Assembly: GCA_900757715.1 (NCBI GenBank)
Contig: CAAEOZ010000156.1
Coordinates: 1-15,239, forward strand
DNA length: 15,239 bases
Direction: 5' to 3'
Origin: an uncultured Veillonella sp.
GTDB taxonomy: Bacteria; Bacillota; Negativicutes; Veillonellales; Veillonellaceae
The translations under genes and the position numbers were made by a program. Positions 6,578 to 14,601 of this stretch are shown piece by piece (position 1 is the first letter of the stretch; every line of letters begins with the position of its first letter). Below the pieces are notes generated by a model, which was not told the DNA's origin, made no database searches, and was given only the letters and a program-made list of their open reading frames with translations.

Positions 6578-7651
6578 CTAAATACTTAGTTCAATTAACT
6601 CTTTTGGACTGTGTGTCAACACCTCATAGCCGTCAGATTTGACGATGACACTATCCTCTATTCTCAATCCGATAGTACCGGTAATATAAATACCAGGCTC
6701 TACCGTAATGATCATATTTTCTGTAAATACCGTATCAGATTTAGTATTGGCCACTGGTTCTTCGTGAATTTCAAGACCTAATCCATGACCAGTGCCATGA
6801 TTAAATTCCTTGGTATATCCATGTTCTTTAATATAATCACGACAAATTGCATCTAATTCTTTACCAGTAATACCAGCTCGAACAGCTGCAACGCCGCGTT
6901 TTTGTGCTTCTAAAACTATACTATACAGCTTTTTTTGTAATTCTGATGCAGGACCCATTACAATAGTTCTCGTCATATCAGAATGATAACCTTTGTAAAC
7001 AGAACCAAAATCTATAGTTACAAAATCGCCTGCTTCGATAACCTTGTCACTAGCTACACCATGAGGCATACTAGAGCGTTTCCCAGAAGCAATTATTGTG
7101 GCAAAGGAAGGTTCCTCAGAGCCACGTTTCAACATTTCCGTTTCTAAAATGATGCGAACTTCATTTTCTGTCATCCCCACCTTAAGTTGTGGTAGCAATG
7201 CAGCAAAGGAATCATCACCAATTTTAGCGGCTATACGTAATAACTCTAATTCATCTTCTCGCTTAACTGCTCGTAGTTTAGCAAAATTGATAGATGTAAA
7301 ATTAAAGCGTTCATCTAATGTATCACATAAGGTTTCATACGTATCTACCGGCATTTGCTTGCCTTCAATACCGAATAAACCTTCGTGAATATGATGCTCA
7401 TTGAATATATCTACAAGAGTATCCATAACAGAGGATTCATATTGAATGACTGTATATCCTTCACATTGTTTTGTAGCTTGCTCAGTATATCTGAAATCAG
7501 TAATCATAAAGGCTTTATCTTGTGTAATAATAGCAAAGCCTGTTGTACCAGTAAAACCTGCAAAATAATGTAAATTTATAGGGCTTATCAAAATGACGCC
7601 TGTTAATTCTTGCTCTTTAATATACTGTTGTAGCAGATTTAATCCATTCAT
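6578..7651 (-). CDS. pepP: M24 family aminopeptidase (Xaa-Pro type, YqhT-like)
   Basis: A 357-residue metallopeptidase predicted to cleave N-terminal Xaa-Pro bonds or Xaa-Pro dipeptides. The N-terminal creatinase-like domain covers about 1-125 and the pita-bread catalytic domain about 130-350. The five metal ligands of the M24 fold are visible: D214 (TIDFG), D225 (HSDMTRT), H289 (HGTGHGLG), E318 (TVEPG) and E332 (RIEDS). Catalytic histidines at 197 and 296 are also present. It is cytosolic, with no signal peptide. AGGAG lies eight bases before the ATG. Pairing with efp is a widespread Bacillota arrangement that links proline-peptide turnover to polyproline translation by context. Exact preference (aminopeptidase P or prolidase) cannot be read from sequence. 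Confidence 0.92.
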   Translation of the reverse strand: MNGLNLLQQYIKEQELTGVILISPINLHYFAGFTGTTGFAIITQDKAFMITDFRYTEQATKQCEGYTVIQYESSVMDTLVDIFNEHHIHEGLFGIEGKQMPVDTYETLCDTLDERFNFTSINFAKLRAVKREDELELLRIAAKIGDDSFAALLPQLKVGMTENEVRIILETEMLKRGSEEPSFATIIASGKRSSMPHGVASDKVIEAGDFVTIDFGSVYKGYHSDMTRTIVMGPASELQKKLYSIVLEAQKRGVAAVRAGITGKELDAICRDYIKEHGYTKEFNHGTGHGLGLEIHEEPVANTKSDTVFTENMIITVEPGIYITGTIGLRIEDSVIVKSDGYEVLTHSPKELIELSI

Positions 7652-7682
7652 AATCTTGCTCCTAGTCTATAAAGTACAATTA

Positions 7683-7721
7683 ATCTTACCATAAAATGCC
7701 TATATTGAATAGAATTTTATG
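7683..7721 (-). promoter_or_regulatory. rsuA-pepP gap: weak AT-rich hairpin and possible extended -10
   Basis: Immediately after the rsuA stop, CATAAAAT and ATTTTATG (7690-7697 with 7714-7721) form an 8-bp AT-only stem, with an inner CTAT/ATAG pairing. It lacks GC pairs and a following T-run, so it is at best a weak terminator. On the minus strand TGG followed by TAAGAT (7691-7683) resembles an extended -10 element about 32 bases before the pepP ATG, with no convincing -35. The gap may therefore let pepP-efp be transcribed independently of the B12 genes. Confidence 0.28.
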
Positions 7722-8420
7722 CTATTTTTTAAAGCCTTCTATCTGTTCAACGGTCAAGTCCATTACAGAACCAACCTCTTCAATGCCAGTTAAATCAACA
7801 TGACCTATCGTAAGACGTTTCAAATACGTTACTGTACCACCTGCAGCACCAATCATGCGCTTAACTTGATGATACTTGCCTTCTTCAATCGTTATATGTG
7901 CTGAGTGTAAAGATACAGATTCGATTTCTGCAGGTTTACATTGCGTACCATCTCCAAGAAGAATCCCCTCTTTAATACGTTGTATACCTTCATTAGATAG
8001 TTCTCCATCAAATTCCACGTAATAGACCTTAGGCACATGTTTATTACCATTGATGATAGAATGTCCCCACACACCATCATTAGTCAATAATAAAAGTCCT
8101 TCTGTATCCTTGTCTAATCTGCCTACGGGAACTACTCCCATTTTTATGAATTCTGGAGGGAGTAAATCCATAACAACGGGGTGACTAGAATCTTCTACCG
8201 CTGTCACATAGCCCTTTGGCTTATGAAATTTTACATAATATAGTTGAGTAGTACTAACAATATTATCGTCAACAGCAACTACATCAACATCAATATCAAT
8301 GTGAGTTTCTTTTTTCGTTGTTATACTACCATTGATGGTAACCCTTCTATCCTTTATGATTTGATGAACTTCTTTTCGACTACCATAGGCTTTATTAGCT
8401 AATAATTTATCTAGTCGCAT
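7722..8420 (-). CDS. rsuA: 16S rRNA pseudouridine synthase, RsuA family
   Basis: A 232-residue protein with an N-terminal S4 RNA-binding domain (MRLDKLLANKAYGSRKEVHQII, about 1-45) and an RsuA/RluB/E/F catalytic domain. The catalytic motif is GRLDKDTEGLLLLTNDG, with the nucleophilic aspartate at 103. The first family motif, FHKPKGYVTAV, lies at 65-75 and the late YHQVKRMIGAAG motif is near 185-195. RsuA isomerises U516 of 16S rRNA in E. coli. Size and the S4 domain favour this member over RluB/E, but the exact target is inferred. Its ATG overlaps the cobC stop as TAATG, so it is translated with the cobamide operon although functionally unrelated. Confidence 0.9.
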   Translation of the reverse strand: MRLDKLLANKAYGSRKEVHQIIKDRRVTINGSITTKKETHIDIDVDVVAVDDNIVSTTQLYYVKFHKPKGYVTAVEDSSHPVVMDLLPPEFIKMGVVPVGRLDKDTEGLLLLTNDGVWGHSIINGNKHVPKVYYVEFDGELSNEGIQRIKEGILLGDGTQCKPAEIESVSLHSAHITIEEGKYHQVKRMIGAAGGTVTYLKRLTIGHVDLTGIEEVGSVMDLTVEQIEGFKK

Positions 8421-9058
8421 TATGCATGACCTTGTAATACATCTACATGCGCTGTATCATTGAGCAAATTTAAAATATTATGATCAAATTCTCCCATGCC
8501 ATTGTAGAAAATACGATTAATTGCTGTATTACCTTGACTAAAATTCCAACAATGACTAATGGAAATATCTAATAATTTACACAATAAAGTTCGTATAGTT
8601 CCACCGTGACAAGCAATGAGAAGTGTTTCCTCCTCATTATTAACATTGATGAATTCCTCTAGACCTGCCCACGCACGGTCTTGTAAATTCTTAAAACTTT
8701 CACCATTAGGAACCTTAACTAAATGTGGTCGCAAATACATTTCATCAATCAAACCAGGCCAACGATCTTCGATATCTGAAAACAACATAGCTTCCCAATC
8801 ACCAAAATTAAGTTCTCGTAAGCGTTTATCTACTGTTATAGGAGTAGTACGTTCACCGCGAATGACTTCAGCTGTAACTAAAGCACGACTCAAATCACTA
8901 GATAATATGCGATCAAACTTAACATCTTTAAGAGCCTGACCACATGCCTTTGCTTGATTTAAACCATTTTCATTAAGTGGAACATCTGTGATGCCTTGGT
9001 ATTTTCCCATTTTATTCCAATCAGTTTCACCATGGCGCACAATATACAATGTCTTCAT
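8420..9058 (-). CDS. cobC: Histidine phosphatase, probable alpha-ribazole phosphatase (CobC-like)
   Basis: A 212-residue phosphoglycerate-mutase-type phosphatase. The motifs are VRHGETDWN with phosphorylated H9 and R8, LSSDLSRALVTAE with R58, RELNFGDWEAM with the acid E82, and CHGGTIR with H151. CobC removes the 5' phosphate of alpha-ribazole phosphate or of cobalamin phosphate, the last step of nucleotide-loop assembly. The fold alone does not separate this from other histidine phosphatases; the assignment rests on its position as the seventh gene of a cobamide operon. It starts seven bases after the cobD stop and runs into rsuA with a one-base overlap. Confidence 0.8.
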   Translation of the reverse strand: MKTLYIVRHGETDWNKMGKYQGITDVPLNENGLNQAKACGQALKDVKFDRILSSDLSRALVTAEVIRGERTTPITVDKRLRELNFGDWEAMLFSDIEDRWPGLIDEMYLRPHLVKVPNGESFKNLQDRAWAGLEEFINVNNEEETLLIACHGGTIRTLLCKLLDISISHCWNFSQGNTAINRIFYNGMGEFDHNILNLLNDTAHVDVLQGHA

Positions 9059-9065
9059 AGTCTTC

Positions 9066-10196
9066 CTATACTTTCAAAATATCTGTTAGTTTCTCTACTA
9101 ACCTAACATTAGTATCATGATCTTTAATTGCAACGCGAACCCACTGATTATTTAACCCCATATAAGAATCACAGTTGCGAATAATCATATTATGTTTCTT
9201 AAGCGCTTCATTAATCGACTCTGCTGTTATTCGTTCTTGATCAATGTGAAATAAAATAAAATTAGCTGAAGGCGGATAAACAGTAATGCTTGCTATAGCA
9301 TCTAATGAGCTATACATAAAACCTTGCTCTTCACGTAATTCTTGTTTTGTTCTTTTCACATACTCTACATCATTCAAAGCAGCCTCTGTATAGGCTTGAG
9401 CTAATGTGTTAACAGACCATGTAGGAATAAAACTATTTAATTGTTCAATAATAAGAGGATTACTGAAAGCAGCGCCGATTCGTAGACCTGGCACAGCATA
9501 GAATTTTGTAAAAGAATGAACTACGATAATATTGTCAAACTCGTTGATTAAAAATCGCATGGAGTATTCATTATCTTGTAATGTATCATTCCCAGCAAAG
9601 TCGATAAAGGACTCGTCAATAACCAGTAAGCTATTAGCATCTTTTAACATACTTGCTACCGTACGAATATGATTTTTATCGAGCAATGTGCCATCTGGAT
9701 TATTTGGATTCGCTAAAAATACGATAATCCGACCATCTTGTCCCTTTAATTCAGCTGCAAAAGTTTCTAATGCTAAATAAGGAACCTCAAAATAAGGTTT
9801 TCCATGTTCATCTTCCCGTGGTCGATAATATATATCGCGTACCGGTATTCTACTTGCTTCTAAAGCTGTTTTATATTCAGAAAAACCTGGTGCGGGAACA
9901 AAAGCGCCCGTATAGCCAGGTAACCGACAAATTGCATATAATAGTTCTGCCGCTCCATTGCCAACTACAATTTGATCTTTATTCATACCATAAATATCAG
10001 CAATTGCATTTAATATATCATCATTTGTAGCATCTGGATAATGTGATATATATTGCAATTGAGATTCTAATGCAGACAATCCACGTTCGCTAGGACCTAG
10101 TGGGTTGATATTAGCACTAAAATCAATAACCTCATATGGCTCAATTCGTTGTTCATGGGCAAACTGAAAAATATTGCCTCCGTGTATTTTAGACAT
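9066..10196 (-). CDS. cobD: Threonine-phosphate decarboxylase (PLP, CobD)
   Basis: A 376-residue class I/II aminotransferase-fold enzyme. The N-terminal KIHGGN and DFSANINPLGP (25-35) are characteristic of CobD rather than histidinol-phosphate aminotransferase. PLP-site elements are GNGAAELLYA (79-88), NPNNPDGT (163-170), DESFIDF (194-200), SFTK with the Schiff-base lysine K231, and the phosphate-binding arginine in GLRIGAAF (R239). It decarboxylates L-threonine-O-3-phosphate to (R)-1-amino-2-propanol O-2-phosphate, the linker of the corrin nucleotide loop. The upstream threonine kinase supplies the substrate. A histidine-biosynthesis role is less likely because no his genes are nearby and the operon is cobamide-specific. 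Confidence 0.9.
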   Translation of the reverse strand: MSKIHGGNIFQFAHEQRIEPYEVIDFSANINPLGPSERGLSALESQLQYISHYPDATNDDILNAIADIYGMNKDQIVVGNGAAELLYAICRLPGYTGAFVPAPGFSEYKTALEASRIPVRDIYYRPREDEHGKPYFEVPYLALETFAAELKGQDGRIIVFLANPNNPDGTLLDKNHIRTVASMLKDANSLLVIDESFIDFAGNDTLQDNEYSMRFLINEFDNIIVVHSFTKFYAVPGLRIGAAFSNPLIIEQLNSFIPTWSVNTLAQAYTEAALNDVEYVKRTKQELREEQGFMYSSLDAIASITVYPPSANFILFHIDQERITAESINEALKKHNMIIRNCDSYMGLNNQWVRVAIKDHDTNVRLVEKLTDILKV

Positions 10197-10220
10197 ACTA
10201 TTCTCTTTCTATGAAATACT

Positions 10221-11105
10221 TTATCGTTTGATGTAAGTTAAACCTTCATTTGTAGTTTCAACTGTATCTACATAGGTTAATTGTGGCAACTTACGCAAAA
10301 TCTCATTCTTACAATCATCAATACGACCATAATCAACGGGGAACAATAGTCCCATAATAGTTCCGCTGTGAGCGATGATTGTTCCCACACTATTATAAGA
10401 ATTACCTATATCGTGAAAGTCATATAAATTGGGTTTATATAAAATACGCTGATTGCCAAAGGCACTTAATGTAGCGGCTTGGCCTATGATCTTTATATCA
10501 TGCGTAGCAAGGCCTTGTTTAAATAAATCTAGGGACTCCTGTATTATCGGTTCTTTTTCTAAAATCTTATTATGTAAATCTACTTGCTTGTTAAAGCTAA
10601 CCGTATCAATGCTACCGCCTTCATCAAAGACAAGTATTTTTAAAGGCGGACACATACCTAGCGGTTGAGATATGTTCCCCTTAATATAATCAAACTGAGT
10701 AACACCTTGATAAAATGAGGCATCCGTAGGCTCTACAGACAAACAGATTTGCTCTAGCTCTTTTAAAGACAAATTATAATCCATTGCTAAAGCGGTAGCC
10801 ATGGCCGTTACAGAAATATCAGCTGAGCTAGATGCCATGCCCTTCCCCTGTATAATATCAGAACGAACATATACAGGAGGACATATACTAGTATTTTTTT
10901 TAGAATAAACTAATTGTTCGACTAGCTTTCTAGCTTGAGCTGACTTAGGTTGAAGTGCACAATAGGTTTTAGAAAAAGGATGTATTACATTACTTAATGC
11001 GTAGGAGTATCGATTAATAGGACAAGTAACTAAAAATGATTGTCCATCAATAGAACCTTGTAGAAATTCCCCACATGTACCTGGGGCTCTTACATAATAG
11101 GTCAC
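10221..11105 (-). CDS. pduX: GHMP kinase, L-threonine kinase (PduX-like)
   Basis: A 294-residue GHMP-superfamily kinase. The N-terminus contains PGTCGEFLQG (8-17), seen in PduX-type kinases, and the phosphate-binding motif is QGKGMASSSADIS (86-98). PduX phosphorylates L-threonine with ATP to give L-threonine phosphate, substrate of CobD encoded next. Adjacent placement supports this over other GHMP sugar or mevalonate kinases. The start is a GTG at 11105: AAAGGAG is six bases upstream and the frame carries PGTCGEF. An ATG one base earlier is out of frame and reads ATG-TGA, a start-stop. The region is covered by a 12-bp direct repeat (separate entry). Confidence 0.86.
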   Translation of the reverse strand: MTYYVRAPGTCGEFLQGSIDGQSFLVTCPINRYSYALSNVIHPFSKTYCALQPKSAQARKLVEQLVYSKKNTSICPPVYVRSDIIQGKGMASSSADISVTAMATALAMDYNLSLKELEQICLSVEPTDASFYQGVTQFDYIKGNISQPLGMCPPLKILVFDEGGSIDTVSFNKQVDLHNKILEKEPIIQESLDLFKQGLATHDIKIIGQAATLSAFGNQRILYKPNLYDFHDIGNSYNSVGTIIAHSGTIMGLLFPVDYGRIDDCKNEILRKLPQLTYVDTVETTNEGLTYIKR

Positions 11106-11129
11106 ATTAAACTCCTTTCACATTAAACT
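11102..11129 (-). repeat. Perfect 12-bp tandem direct repeat around the pduX start codon
   Basis: On the plus strand TCACATTAAACT occurs at 11102-11113 and again at 11118-11129, separated by CCTT, giving a 16-base period. On the minus strand one copy lies upstream of the AAAGGAG Shine-Dalgarno and the other carries its last bases plus the out-of-frame ATG and the GTG start. The upstream copy offers a decoy GTG whose frame stops after four codons. It may be an operator or RNA-binding site, or a local slippage duplication. Confidence 0.7.
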
Positions 11130-11185
11130 AAATGAAGTATTAAATAACTCATACTGGTTAATAGCTAGACAAAATTATGATCCAA
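11130..11185 (-). other. cobS-pduX intergenic remainder
   Basis: This is the largest gap inside the cobamide operon (80 bases including the repeat). AGTAT/ATACT (11136-11140 with 11151-11155) could form a 5-bp stem. There is no terminator-like T-run, and no convincing promoter was found. The wider spacing compared with other junctions suggests a regulatory or processing site, but nothing specific is supported. Confidence 0.3.
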
Positions 11186-12079
11186 TTAGAACATAGTTGG
11201 ATTTGCAACTACTGTAGCAGATAATATGGATAGAATAATGACGTATACCAAAATCAATAATACTTCAGTTACCTCTACAACAAACCCATATGTATCACCA
11301 GTAGTACCGCCCAGCTCTTTTACAATATAACGATTCAGTAATCGGTTGATAATATAAGCAATTATCATACTTATAATATTGATTTGGAAAACACCTATCG
11401 TAGCATATACTAAGATTCCTAATCCTACTATATAACCTACATCAGGTACTGCAAAGATTGCATATGCACCATATAAAAGTGAATACAATACTAAACCGAT
11501 TAATAGTAATACGATAGGCATAAAAAACGTAGATATTGTATTGTAAGTAATAACATGTTTAGGTGCAAAATTGGCAAAAGCAGCGCCCATCCCCTGTTCT
11601 CTAGCATATGGATAGGATCGAATACTAAAAACCATAGACCAACGGCTCATTAAAGGCACCATAATAAGTGCCATAGGAATAAATTCAGCAGTAGGAATTG
11701 CAGCTAATAGTTGCCATTTTAAAAGTGTAACAAATACAAAAGCAACCACCCCAAAGGAGCCTATACGGCTGTCTTTCATGATCTCTAGTTTACGTTCTCT
11801 TTCACGTCCGGAAAACAAACCATCACTAGTATCCATCAAACCATCAGCATGAAGACCACCAGTTATTAAAAACTCAGCCACAACAATAATTAACATCAAT
11901 GGCATAATCGGAATAAATGGCGATAATACGCCATACAATATAGCTAATATGAGGCCAATAATAAGGCCCACATAAGGAAAGGCTACTACAGATTTACCAA
12001 AGTCCTCTACAGACCATTCAGTTTGATTTACAAGTTTTAAACGCGTTAAAAATTGTAGTGCTATAAAAAAAGGTGTCAT
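11186..12079 (-). CDS. cobS: Adenosylcobinamide-GDP ribazoletransferase (cobalamin synthase)
   Basis: A 297-residue polytopic membrane protein. The CobS signature GGLHADGLMDTSDGL (74-88) with its clustered aspartates is followed by the cytosolic segment RERERKLEIMKDSRIGSFG (92-110). Several hydrophobic spans and a late GGTTGDTYGF motif near 260 complete the family pattern. CobS joins adenosylcobinamide-GDP with an alpha-ribazole (phosphate)-type lower-ligand nucleotide at the membrane. The protein is about 50 residues longer than the E. coli enzyme, apparently in the second half. Its ATG overlaps the cbiB stop as TAATG, with only a weak SD, so translation likely depends on cbiB. Confidence 0.95.
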   Translation of the reverse strand: MTPFFIALQFLTRLKLVNQTEWSVEDFGKSVVAFPYVGLIIGLILAILYGVLSPFIPIMPLMLIIVVAEFLITGGLHADGLMDTSDGLFSGRERERKLEIMKDSRIGSFGVVAFVFVTLLKWQLLAAIPTAEFIPMALIMVPLMSRWSMVFSIRSYPYAREQGMGAAFANFAPKHVITYNTISTFFMPIVLLLIGLVLYSLLYGAYAIFAVPDVGYIVGLGILVYATIGVFQINIISMIIAYIINRLLNRYIVKELGGTTGDTYGFVVEVTEVLLILVYVIILSILSATVVANPTMF

Positions 12080-13071
12080 TATACATTCATCCCATAGGTA
12101 ATGACTGTACTAATGATGACCATTAGTATAGTCGTAACATACATCATATAAATTGTTCGAGTAATATGGTTACGGTTTAGCTTTTCAATAGGATCACCCA
12201 TATATTCACGGAAGGTCATTTTTTTGAAATACTGATTATAACCTCCTAAACGAATATGTAAGGCACCTGCTACAGGTGCTTCTGCATACCCTCCATTAGG
12301 GCTAGGATGTTTTTTTGCATCACGTAAACCGATTTGTATTGCCTTTTTAGCATCAAAGCATAAAAAGAATGCAGAAATTACAAATAATATAAATGTAAGT
12401 CTTGCAGGAATCCAATTTAATATGTCATCAAGACGTGCAGCTACGCGACCAAAGTACAAGTACTTTTGATTCTTATAGCCTAGCATCGAATCCATAGTAT
12501 TAGCAGTTCTATAAAGAATAGCCCCCACAGGGCCACCGATTAAAAAAAAGAATAATGGTGCAATGATACCATCTACAGTATTTTCCGCAATTGTTTCTAC
12601 TGTAGCTCGAGTAATTTCACTTTCATCTAGGTCTTCAGTATCACGTCCCACAATCCATGATAAACGTTTACGAGCAGCTACAATATTACCTTGCTTTATT
12701 AACTGACTAATTGTAAAACCTGCGCCAGCCAATGAACGTGGAGAAATAGCTATGTAGAGAATCACTACTTCGAGAGCATAGTATACCCATTCATGTATTA
12801 CTCCACCTAGCCATAATAATAAAGATACTATTATATATACCGATATAAGAATTAAACCTACTGCAATACCACCGTACCACAATTTCTTCGTATCATTATC
12901 AGTGTCCTTATAAAGGACGGCTTCAAAAAAAGATATTATACGTCCAATAACGGCGACAGGATGATATTTACTATTTGGATCCCCAATAATTAAATCTAAT
13001 AAAAATGCTAAAACTGGTATGCACACAAAGCTATACTTTGAAAACCAGTGAAAAATTGCTAAATGTTCCAT
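12079..13071 (-). CDS. cbiB: Adenosylcobinamide-phosphate synthase (CbiB)
   Basis: A 330-residue integral membrane protein of the CbiB/CobD family. Diagnostic segments are DLIIGDPNSKYHPVAVIGR (26-44), the loop WIVGRDTEDLDESEITRA, ETIAENTVDGIIAPLF, YRTANTMDSMLGYK and the late HPSPNGGYAEAPVAGAL. It attaches the aminopropanol (phosphate) linker to the f side chain of adenosylcobyric acid. Located between cbiP, which makes its corrin substrate, and cobS, which uses the downstream product. GAGG lies six bases before the ATG, and the cbiP stop is fused to this SD (TAGTAGAGGAG). Confidence 0.95.
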   Translation of the reverse strand: MEHLAIFHWFSKYSFVCIPVLAFLLDLIIGDPNSKYHPVAVIGRIISFFEAVLYKDTDNDTKKLWYGGIAVGLILISVYIIVSLLLWLGGVIHEWVYYALEVVILYIAISPRSLAGAGFTISQLIKQGNIVAARKRLSWIVGRDTEDLDESEITRATVETIAENTVDGIIAPLFFFLIGGPVGAILYRTANTMDSMLGYKNQKYLYFGRVAARLDDILNWIPARLTFILFVISAFFLCFDAKKAIQIGLRDAKKHPSPNGGYAEAPVAGALHIRLGGYNQYFKKMTFREYMGDPIEKLNRNHITRTIYMMYVTTILMVIISTVITYGMNV

Positions 13072-13083
13072 ATATCTCCTCTA

Positions 13084-14601
13084 CTATCCCAAGGTAGACA
13101 TAATATAATCCATATCTAAATGTTCCTCCACAATATCAGCTAAGCGATTATATGCCGCATTTTTATGGTCAAAATAATGGAATACTACATCTAATGGTTG
13201 TAATCCCTTACGTTCACGTAATTGATTGATAATAAAACGTCTAAACTCGTCATTATCAAATACACCGTGAATATATGTACCCATTACTTGATGATTGCCA
13301 TCAATAAAACCATCAATAACATTTACAGCCTCTTCACTGCGACTTGTAATTGTAAAGCAACGAGACACCGTATCTGCTAGTGGTGTAGTATCACCCATAT
13401 GAATTTCATAGCCTACTAAATTTTCACCTGTGAAAGTACCATTTAAGAACTGCAAATTAGACACATTAAATTGTACTTGATGAGTAGTTTTTTGATCCTT
13501 CATTATCGTGGAGGATTCAACAAGGCCAAGTCCTTCGATTTCCTCAATATCACCTTCCATATGATGCGGATCATAAATAGTTTTACCTAACATTTGGTTA
13601 CCGCCACAAATACCGATAACAGGTATACCTTGGACAGCTAATTTTTTTATTTCATCAGCAAAGCCCGTATCACGTAAATACGTCAAGTCAGACAATGTAT
13701 TTTTAGAACCTGGTAAAATAATTAAATCTGGCTTTCCAATAACATCTCCAGGGCCTACAAAACGGACTGATACATCTGGCTCATAGTTAAGTGCATCAAA
13801 GTCTGTAAAATTTGAGATTTTAGGTGTTTGCATAACTACGACTTGAATATCTTTAGGCCCACTATTGCGTTTGTTCTCTAATGCAACGGAATCTTCTTCA
13901 TCAATATCAAGGTTTTCAATGGCAGGAATAACACCTACCACTTTTTTACCCGTTTTTTCTTCAATGAATGTAAGAGCTGGTTCTAATAGTTTGATATCAC
14001 CACGGAATTTATTGATAACGATACCTTTGATAAGATCGCGTTCTTCTGGTTCTAATAGTTCTAAAGTACCAACGATAGATGCAATAGCACCACCACGGTC
14101 TATATCTGCAATAAGATATACTGGGGCTTGAGTCATCTTAGCAATACGCATATTTACAATGTCATTTGCTTTTAAGTTAACTTCTGCAGGGCTACCAGCA
14201 CCTTCGATAACCATCATATCAAAATTTGAGTCTAAAAAATCGATAGATTCTTTAACCTTATCTAGAGCGGTTAGAGAATATTTAGTATGATATTCTTTAG
14301 CACTATATACACCAACAGGTTTTCCCATCAATACAACTTGAGACGATTGATTACCTGTAGGTTTTAATAAAACAGGATTCATTTGAACTATTGGATCAAT
14401 GCCAGCAGCTTCGGCTTGAGCTACTTGAGCACGACCAATTTCATCGCCCCATTTTGTCACATAAGAATTGAGGGCCATATTTTGTGCTTTAAAAGGAACC
14501 GTCTTAAAACCTTTTCTATAAAAGATACGGCATAATGCAGTACAAAGAATACTTTTACCTACATTAGAGCTCGTCCCTTGAAACATTATTTTTTTAGCCA
14601 T
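13084..14601 (-). CDS. cbiP: Cobyric acid synthase, glutamine-hydrolysing (CbiP/CobQ)
   Basis: A 505-residue two-domain amidotransferase. The N-terminal dethiobiotin-synthetase-like ATPase domain has the P-loop GTSSNVGKS (9-17), QNMALNSYVT (40-49) and VIEGAGSPAEVNL (131-143). The C-terminal class I glutaminase-like domain has GICGGNQMLG with nucleophile C332, and GTYIHGVFDN with H445. It amidates positions b, d, e and g of adenosylcobyrinic acid a,c-diamide. Length matches the family (about 480-510). A perfect AGGAGG lies nine bases upstream of the ATG, inside the end of cobU, with which it overlaps by eight bases. Confidence 0.96.
   Translation of the reverse strand: MAKKIMFQGTSSNVGKSILCTALCRIFYRKGFKTVPFKAQNMALNSYVTKWGDEIGRAQVAQAEAAGIDPIVQMNPVLLKPTGNQSSQVVLMGKPVGVYSAKEYHTKYSLTALDKVKESIDFLDSNFDMMVIEGAGSPAEVNLKANDIVNMRIAKMTQAPVYLIADIDRGGAIASIVGTLELLEPEERDLIKGIVINKFRGDIKLLEPALTFIEEKTGKKVVGVIPAIENLDIDEEDSVALENKRNSGPKDIQVVVMQTPKISNFTDFDALNYEPDVSVRFVGPGDVIGKPDLIILPGSKNTLSDLTYLRDTGFADEIKKLAVQGIPVIGICGGNQMLGKTIYDPHHMEGDIEEIEGLGLVESSTIMKDQKTTHQVQFNVSNLQFLNGTFTGENLVGYEIHMGDTTPLADTVSRCFTITSRSEEAVNVIDGFIDGNHQVMGTYIHGVFDNDEFRRFIINQLRERKGLQPLDVVFHYFDHKNAAYNRLADIVEEHLDMDYIMSTLG

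Noticed and set aside
6350..6589. A plus-strand open frame crossing the efp start and the pepP-efp junction
   Set aside because: It is Cys/His/Thr-rich in a way expected from the reverse complement of the efp coding sequence, with no domain and no SD.
7892..8080. A 62-codon minus-strand frame inside rsuA
   Set aside because: It is in an alternative frame within the conserved RsuA catalytic domain and has no recognisable features.
8616..8939. A 107-codon open frame on the plus strand opposite cobC
   Set aside because: It lies wholly antisense to a well-supported histidine phosphatase with all motifs intact, has no recognisable domain and no fitting SD. It is a shadow of the coding strand, as are the other plus-strand frames over genes in this window.
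9066..10196. Histidinol-phosphate aminotransferase (HisC)
   Set aside because: The N-terminal HGGN and DFSANINPLG segments and the cobamide neighbours favour CobD; no histidine genes are near.
11106..11185. Cobalamin riboswitch or terminator in the cobS-pduX gap
   Set aside because: Only 80 bases, no B12-box-like conserved core recognised by eye, and no GC-rich stem followed by a T-run.
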